Of a stretch of DNA of 41,794 nucleotides, positions 35,609-41,794 are shown piece after piece. Each line of letters starts with the position of its first letter. Position 1 is the stretch's first letter. Below the pieces are notes generated by a model. That model ran no database searches, had not been told where the DNA came from, and saw only the letters and a program-made list of their open reading frames with translations. Both the position numbers and the translations under genes were made by a program. The stretch comes from Pleurotus djamor (taxonomy: Eukaryota > Basidiomycota > Agaricomycetes > Agaricales > Pleurotaceae). Where the stretch lies: the NCBI GenBank assembly GCA_029747585.1, contig JAPEVF010000392.1, positions 1 to 41,794 of the forward strand. Reading direction: 5' to 3'.

Positions 35609-37244
35609 CTAAAATTGCCTCGTCTCGCCAACTCCTGTGATGACAAAGTCACCGTCCGGGATACCGACCTTCTTGCATTCCTGCTTGAGGAGCATGGGTG
35701 GTTCGTCCACAGGTTCGTAGGTCAACACGAAGGTTCTGACGGTGGGGTCATTAGTTTGGGGGTGGGATGAGAGGAAGCCGAAACGAGCACGTACCCCCAA
35801 TGCATGGCCAGCGCCTTCTTGGCATGGATATCCTTGAAAATGAGGACACTATCTTGCGGTGCGCAGTGATCCGAAGACATGAACCATCGAGGGGCGTAAG
35901 CACTGCAAGAAAGCCAGCGGTCAGTAAACGACGCCCTTTACGTCATCCTCAGGGAAAGACCAACCCAATTGGTATGAGAGCCAGGTCAATCTCTCCGAAC
36001 TTGTCGCCAATTTGCTTGAACCCAGGGAACATGGGAGCCGTATCCTCATCCTGTCCCTTCAAGACAGACCGATACCCCGTGTCGCCAGCGAAGAACACGC
36101 TCTTTGGTTGTATAGCAGATTCCGTGGGAGGTAGTACCTCTTTGACGATCCAACTCGCCCAGAGACGGTGGAAAGGGAAGAGTCTGTCGAAGCCAGTGCG
36201 CGAGGTGTTGTGTTGGCTTGGCGTGCTCGTTATTTCGGCGGTGAGTTTCACGGAAGGCGACCCTTCTGCTGGCGATGCTTGGGATTTGGTGCTGGTGCTG
36301 GTGCTGGAGAGGGAAGGGACGTCGACTTCGATCATTGACGAAGACCACCAGTCGAGCTCGTGGATGTGCGTTAAGGGAATGTGAATGGATCGCAAGAAGT
36401 CCTTGTAGCCGGGCGGGGTGAAGATGTGCGGAGTGTGTGCCTTATTGTAGAGAGAACGCAAGGTGTGTACATCGAGGCTATGTCAAGTGCGATCGTTAGT
36501 GTAAGGGGCGAGTCGACGCAGGGGAAACCTACTGGTCGTAATGATCGTGCTGTTAGACACAGAGAAAGCTGGGTTAGAAGATTGAAGCCTCGTGAACTGG
36601 AGCTGAGTGGGCTCACTGAAATGACTATTGCATCAACATCTGGGAGTTCTTCGACTTCACACGGCGTAGCTGGGGGTATTGATGTTGAGTGCGAGGGGAA
36701 ATGTACTGAAAAGGAGACTGCTCACGAATAATCCGCTTTGGGCCTATCCATTGAACGGGGGAGCACCGTTCGCTGAATATGGGGTCGAAGAGAACGCGAA
36801 TGCCTCGCGATGCTCCGGGCGAGCGGGTAGGCATTTCAACAAGGAAGGAAGCATGTCCAAGCCAAGTCGCCTTTATGTTTTCTTGAGAGGGGGCCGGCGT
36901 GTCATCAACAATCCAGGTAGGCTTATGAATTGGGATGATTTCATCGAGGTTCGACGGGATAACCATGTTGTTGATTCTATTTCCAACATCTCTCACCAGC
37001 TAAATATTTCGATGAGATCATCATCGAGAAGAAGGTTAAGGATCTTTACCGAGAACATCTCGCCGAATCCACGGTGCCTAAAGCTGGGATATGGGTTCTT
37101 GAACTGGGTCCCGCTCGTGCCAACCCAATGCTCAGGTAGCGTCCCGTTCGAGCTCCTCGCCTTGCGAGCTTCAGCTGCGGTGGCGGTTTCGAACACACGG
37201 ATAGTATTCTCCATCTGAGTCGATGCCCCCTTGAATTTGCGCAT
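35609..37244 (-). CDS. NAPE-PLD-like metallo-beta-lactamase-fold phospholipase D (428 aa)
   Basis: Seven reverse-strand exons join in frame: 37050-37244, 36726-36999, 36617-36669, 36533-36549, 35965-36477, 35795-35902 and 35609-35735. Family features in order are FKNPYPSF near the N-terminus, IKATWLGHASFLVEMP, GIRVLFDPIFSERCSPVQW, the metal-binding HDHYDHLD (His175, His177, Asp179, His180), FFAGDTGYR, IDLALIPIGAYAPRWFM, SSDHCAPQDS and ALAMHWG. N-acyl-phosphatidylethanolamine phospholipase D releases N-acylethanolamines and phosphatidic acid; yeast Fmp30 is the related mitochondrial protein. The finger-like metal motif is encoded mostly by a 17-base microexon. The start is the first ATG in frame (37244); an earlier exon cannot be excluded. 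No clear membrane helix is visible. Confidence 0.9.
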
Positions 37245-37674
37245 CAAATTTGATGACACTGACCAGCGAATTGGCCAACGTAGTGGGAAGGAGAAAGACA
37301 GGTTGGGCGTAACTCAAGTTCAATTCGGTACTGCATGATGCTTTATGGTCACTACTAATTATTGCTGACGTATTGTATCCTGACTAAGATGAGAAGCCGA
37401 ATGCGGTCGTCATTGGTTGGGCTCTAATCCGAAATGTTCGGCGTGGGCATGGACATGCTCGGCGAGCGTCGTAGCGGCAGCGAGTATCAGTTGGCCGCGT
37501 CATTAACATGTTTATCCGAAGGGGCGAAGGGTCTCTGTACTGAAACCTNGGGGGGATTAAGGAGTACAGAAAACCAGTGCTCTTAAGTATAAACTCTGCT
37601 GATCCATACATTGAGCGTATAGTTAACGTTCTAAGAGCTTGGTTACACATAGAGCGTCGTAGAAAGTAGGGGGG
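37245..37674. other. Intergenic region upstream of the phospholipase gene
   Basis: It should contain the phospholipase promoter and the 3' UTR of the first DUF6534 gene. One N lies at 37549 beside a G run. No gene is recognised. Confidence 0.5.
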
Positions 37675-39184
37675 TCAGGCGTCGATTAATGTTGAGGACT
37701 TGATGTAGATTGGAACTTCTATATCCGCATCTTTGTCTACCCATTTTTCTCGTGCGTTTAGAGAAGCGAGGAGCGAGTTGGCATAAAGCTTGGAGAGCAT
37801 GAGATCCGGAATAAACATACTTCCTGGGGTAAGAGGGGGGCGAAATGAAGTAAACGCGTAGTAAAACTCACACCAAGATTTCCTTTGGTTTCAGTGCGTT
37901 AGTACAGCGACACAGAGATACGATGAAACCTACATGTTCGGCGACATGGAACACAAGGTCCAACAGCGCGCAGACCGACGTTACGATACCCGCTTCAACA
38001 GACACTGTACAAGTTCATTAGGAAGATACGACGGACTGCAGGATCTTGAAACTTACGACGGACGATCTTCATCACAAGTCGGTCTGAGCGCTCGAAACCT
38101 GTCCGACGCCTCAGCTAACCAAGAAGTTAGTTTGCCATTGTGCACATGGTAGCCTTCTTCGCTTACTAGGAAATACGTGAGGCATGCGGACAACGCAATA
38201 TCAACGAGGGCAGAGATGGATAGCCAAGCGACGACCAGCCCAAAGTAATCTCTTTTGAATACGCCAAAATGAGTACCAAACGCAACGGAGAATTCAGCAA
38301 TGTCTAGTCGATTGACATGCAGGATACCAATAGAGAAGCCGATAGCTAGAGGTTGCATCCGTTAAGTGGAGCAGGGTTAAGGATGGCACCATGTAAGTTG
38401 ACTCACACAACGATCCCAGCGATCCTAACGCAATGAGCCCAGGAAGGAACCATGCCTTTGTCATTNAAAAATATCCTCCACGACAAAACGAGCTGAACAG
38501 TCGTAGAAACCAGAACCTTGACAAATTGGTCAGGAATGTGGAACTTTCTCAGTAGTCGGAGGCTTTACCGTCATGACTGTATCTAGATGACGACGCCACT
38601 GTAGTCAGGTACTTAACGTCGTAAACCCAACTGTGCACTCACTTCCTATGAGGACTGGAAGGGGAGCAGCCCAGATCAATTATAAGAGGATGTTGTGAGT
38701 TGGAGAACCCACTCATGTATATCGCGGATCCTAGTGCAGAACGAGTTGGATTGAAACGAGGGGACAGTAGAACAGCAACATCGAACAGAATCATCGCGCT
38801 CTCTACGATTAGAATGAAGGCCACCTAGAGAGTTTGAATATGCAGAGGAAACAATACAAATAACAGGAATCTCGTACAATCCATTTGGTCCAAGCTTTGT
38901 CATTTGACGTGCTGTAGACAAGCCAGTGAGTCTAAGATGGTACCAAGTAAATACTGAAAACGCACAACTTGGAACGATAGTAGGTGCTCGCCTATGGTCA
39001 CAAGTGTGAGTCGAGAGGGCGTGCCACGAGATGAAGAATCAAAAAGGAGTCACCTGGCTGAGTAAAATCTGCCAAATTCTTGATTAGAGTCAGAGGGCGA
39101 GGGAAAGGATAATGGACGCACCCCATAAAGAACGACGCTTAGGGAGTACCCAAGCACTAGCATTACAATGGGCGTTTCAGCCAT
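37675..39184 (-). CDS. DUF6534-type multi-helix membrane protein, copy 1
   Basis: The gene starts MAETPIVMLVLGYSLS (exon 39122-39184), followed by small exons 39054-39068, 38966-38991 and 38878-38911, and by one beginning at 38824. Later segments include AIGFSIGILHVNRL, YFGLVVAWLSISALVDIAL, RTGFERSDRLVMKIVR, SVEAGIVTSVCALLDLVF and the ending MFIPDLMLSKLYANSLLASL, then NAREKW and a stop at 37675-37677. This helix pattern and the final Leu-Tyr-Asn-Leu-Leu/Asn-Ala-Arg motif are characteristic of the fungal DUF6534 family of seven-helix proteins of unknown function. Exon limits between about 37840 and 38820 are not all resolved. The N at 38466, next to an A run, disturbs the frame; leaving it out restores it. 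Confidence 0.72.
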
Positions 39185-40064
39185 GGTATAATGGTATCAA
39201 GTCGGACGTCGAAGGTACAATGCGGATAACACTTGAGAAATCGGCATTCTTATAAGAGGCGGTTCGCAGTACGGTACAGCTCATGGTAACTGTTAGTCGG
39301 TGTGGAGACAAGATTAGGTATCGAGAGTTTGCAGGCCATCATCAGGCCATCATAGGGCAACGATTATCGACCTACAGTGTGGTAAGAAGTACTTAATTGA
39401 TTTCTTGATCGCTGCGACCACGATGGCAAAGCAGACCAAAAGCAGATTCAATGGCTGTCCGTTTCTGCCGAGTAAACAATCAACATGTCATGATAGCGAA
39501 ATTGACCAACCACAAGCCTCTCAGACCCAGGAGAGACGATCAGGTCGCAGCATTTTCGCGTTGACTCCCAACGAAGTGCACTTTTGGTGTTTTCGCCGTC
39601 ATGAGCAACAGCGTTATGCTGAGTTGTCAGAGTAGCCCGAGCCGCGGCTCCCGATGCCAAATTTCAATGTGAAGAGGTGCCACCTGAAGCTTGAGCATGA
39701 GTGCATGAGTACTTGAGTTTTGACGCCATCTCTGGACAACGGTCCAAGCAATTGTTACGCTGATGCGGCGGCTTACGATGTTGATGGGAAGGTAGGAAGT
39801 TCGAATCCTTTTTTTTTTCAAGCAAAGCAAAGCCATCGTGATGGGTTCACAGGTTCGAACTTCGAAGATTCTTGTTACGCTGACAACTGTTGGTTGACTG
39901 TTGGAGGCGGAACGCAGCGTGTGCGTTACCAGCGCCAAATGGGCGGCGAAAAAATATCTATAGGGGAGCAAATATAGGAGACATTCATACAAACTCGTCC
40001 TCTGTCTAGGGTCCACACATGGCCGATATGGTCGTGGCTAATTTTAGTAGGGATGGAGAGGAGC
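39185..40064. other. Intergenic region between the two DUF6534 genes
   Basis: It would contain the copy 1 promoter and the 3' end of copy 2. Two sequences like a tRNA B box lie at 39801-39810 (GTTCGAATCC, followed by a T run) and near 39850 (GGTTCGAAC), but I could not fold either into a cloverleaf. No gene is recognised. Confidence 0.45.
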
Positions 40065-41290
40065 CTAGATGGGTTTGTCACGAAGCTGCCTCAGCATCGA
40101 GGACTGGATTTGGAAGGAAGTCTCCTCTTTTTCTTCAGCTCGCATTTCTCGTGCGTTCAGTGTAGCAATCAAGGAGTTTGCGTAGAGCTTGGAAAGCATC
40201 AAGTCTGGGATAAACATACTTCCAGTCCAGTGTAAGCGCGTCAAAAGGATAGACTGATATGGCTACCAGACGACCTACATCATCAAACCCTGAGAAGTAT
40301 GGACCAGGATGTTAAGTGATACGCAGTCCGTTTGAGAGAAAGAGAAGCTTACATGATCAACAACGTGAAGCACAAGATCCAAGATGGCACATAACGAAGT
40401 TATCATGCCGGCTTCAATGGTCACTATTCATGAAGAATGACGATCCATGATGTGACCACTATTAATTGGTACACCAACGGTGCACTTACGTTGAATGATC
40501 TTCATAACAAGCCTATCAGTGCCTGGAAACCCTGTCCGCCTTTTTAACTTGCTTACTGTTGGGCTGTCAGCTGCTTAGAATAGAGGCAATGTACTTACAA
40601 GGAAGTATGTCAGACATCCAGAGACTGCAATATCAGCACAAGCAGAAATCGATAGCCAACCCATAATTAACTGAAATGAAGGACTAGNAAAAAAAGGGGC
40701 GTGAAATGATATAGTAAGGGGTTTCCGTGGTATCGTAGCCTTCGGCGATGTCAAATCGGTTCACATGTAGGATTCCGATGGCCAAACCAATGGCTATCCT
40801 CCGTGACAGTCATTCCAGTCAATTCACTAAGGCTCTGAGTTTCAACCACTCACCAAAGGAGCCCAGCGAAGCCGGCGCAATCAACCCTACAAAGAACCTG
40901 CTCTTGGAAACTGTATATATTCGCCATAATAGGAAGAGTTGAGAGCTTGTGGACACCATGACCTGGGACAATGATTTGGTTAAAAGAACGCTTTGTCAAA
41001 ATCAAGGACATACTGTCATTACAGTGTCTTTAAGCAATAGCATTAAAATAATCAACAAAGCGAAGTCAGGGCTTGGATGCTGAATGAACCTGAGGCAAAC
41101 TTACTGCCTAGAAGCACTAGATATTGTCATAAGTCAGCAGGATTTGTTAAGGCAAGGGCTAAGGGGCTCCCACTGTGGTTCATATCCAACGATGAGAAGA
41201 GGTCCCCTTTCCCCAATATCGCACGCCGAGCAATGAGAACGATATCAAAAAGTGACATCGTAGTTTCCACGACGACGATGAATATCACCT
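40065..41290 (-). CDS. DUF6534-type multi-helix membrane protein, copy 2 (5' end unresolved)
   Basis: Paralogous segments occur in the same order as in copy 1. An exon at about 41195-41289 encodes VIFIVVVETTMSLFDIVLIA, and QLFLLWRIYTVSKSRF lies near 40940. AIGLAIGILHVNRFDIAE follows near 40790, then GWLSISACADIAVSGCLTYF, RTGFPGTDRLVMKII, EAGMITSLCAILDLVLHV and the ending SMFIPDLMLSKLYANSLIAT, then LNARE and a stop at 40065-40067. It is a tandem duplicate of the gene at 37675-39184. The N at 40688 lies beside an A run within a helix-coding stretch. I could not find a convincing first exon above 41290, so the gene may be 5'-truncated or start further right. Confidence 0.65.
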
Positions 41291-41794
41291 AAGGGCGGAG
41301 TCTCGATGGAACTGGGGAAGGAGCTCTGAGGGCGAGACGCACAAGGAGCTGAATCCATAATTTTTCGGCTCCGGACGCCCTAGGAGAAAGTTACATGATG
41401 CAATCCTCTGTGCATCCTTGTAGACTGATAACCATACGTACCTCATCAGGAAAACCTGATTGTGGAAGGGAGCAAGAAAAATCATCTCAAACCTTGGAAG
41501 GCAAGGGGAGCATTGGGAGAAAGGTATCTTCATAGTCTCCGCGAGAAAAAGAATAAAAATCCAGGGGCTGTCTCGCCTCCCCCTGACAAAGCCCCCAAAG
41601 CGGGAAAAATCCAGCTACCCCTGTTTGCATCCCCTGGGATCGCCGAAAGCAGCCAAAGCAGCCAAAGCAGCCAAAGCACTCAAGGCTTCGAAAGCATACG
41701 AAGGAATCAAAGCATCAGATGTGAGTAAAGCTCAAGGTGCCCCCCTACACTATGATACAAAGCAAAGAAAGGTGTAAAATCATTTATTGTGCTA
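41291..41794. other. Right-end region with low-complexity sequence
   Basis: It may contain the 5' exons of DUF6534 copy 2, but I cannot place them. A plus-strand frame at 41460-41777 encodes a lysine/alanine-rich peptide that owes its length to simple repeats and shows no known family. Confidence 0.4.
41649..41675 (+). repeat. Nine-base tandem repeat (GCAGCCAAA x3)
   Basis: GCAGCCAAA is repeated three times, followed by related degenerate units (GCACTCAAG, GCTTCGAAA). If translated in the frame from 41460 it gives Ala-Ala-Lys triplets. It looks like a minisatellite rather than a coding repeat. Confidence 0.7.

Noticed and set aside
39735..39870. Two tRNA-like B boxes, one followed by a T run
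   Set aside because: The T stem has a mismatch and two G-T pairs, and no acceptor stem or A box could be matched.
41460..41777. Lys/Ala-rich protein gene at the right end
   Set aside because: The frame owes its length to a short tandem repeat and has no start context or family features.

Overview
The window is nuclear DNA of a filamentous basidiomycete, most likely an Agaricomycete. Genes carry many short spliceosomal introns (about 50-95 nt, GT..AG) and some very small exons. Both strands are used at high gene density. The content fits mushroom-forming fungi: F-box and MYND-finger paralogue families, a Git3-like receptor, a MARVEL-type membrane protein and DUF6534-type membrane proteins. 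Single N positions, three of the four next to homopolymer runs, point to a draft assembly with homopolymer uncertainty.

Bases 1 to about 24,700 are an accessory block built from repeated copies of an F-box gene and a MYND zinc-finger gene. A segment of at least 3.6 kb at the left edge (receptor C-terminus, F-box pseudogene, MYND gene A) recurs in inverted orientation at about 14,120-18,728 (MYND gene C, F-box pseudogene, receptor gene). The two arms flank about 10.5 kb holding a membrane-anchored Ser/Pro-rich protein, a Cue1-like CUE-domain protein, the one intact F-box gene and MYND gene B. A fourth MYND copy (D), broken by a small deletion, lies at 22,639-24,680. MYND genes A, B and C are intact after splicing. 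F-box copies 1 and 3 are decayed, by different mutations.

Bases 25,121 to about 37,244 are conserved housekeeping genes. In order they are an intron-containing tRNA-Gly(GCC), a four-helix MARVEL-like protein, translation initiation factor eIF3 subunit L, a Cid1-family nucleotidyltransferase, a C2/AGC protein kinase of the Ypk1/Gad8 type (a TORC2-pathway effector) and an NAPE-PLD-like metallo-beta-lactamase-fold phospholipase. Two tandem DUF6534-type membrane protein genes (37,675-39,184 and 40,065 to about 41,290) close the window.

Exon structures were built by hand from splice signals, frame continuity and family motifs. They are firm for MYND A-C, the CUE gene, the receptor, eIF3l, the Cid1-like gene, the kinase and the phospholipase. 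They are incomplete for the two DUF6534 genes, and the first exon of the MARVEL gene is uncertain. Nothing here proves a new system. The best candidate for something undescribed is the co-duplicated F-box/MYND module with its inverted duplication.
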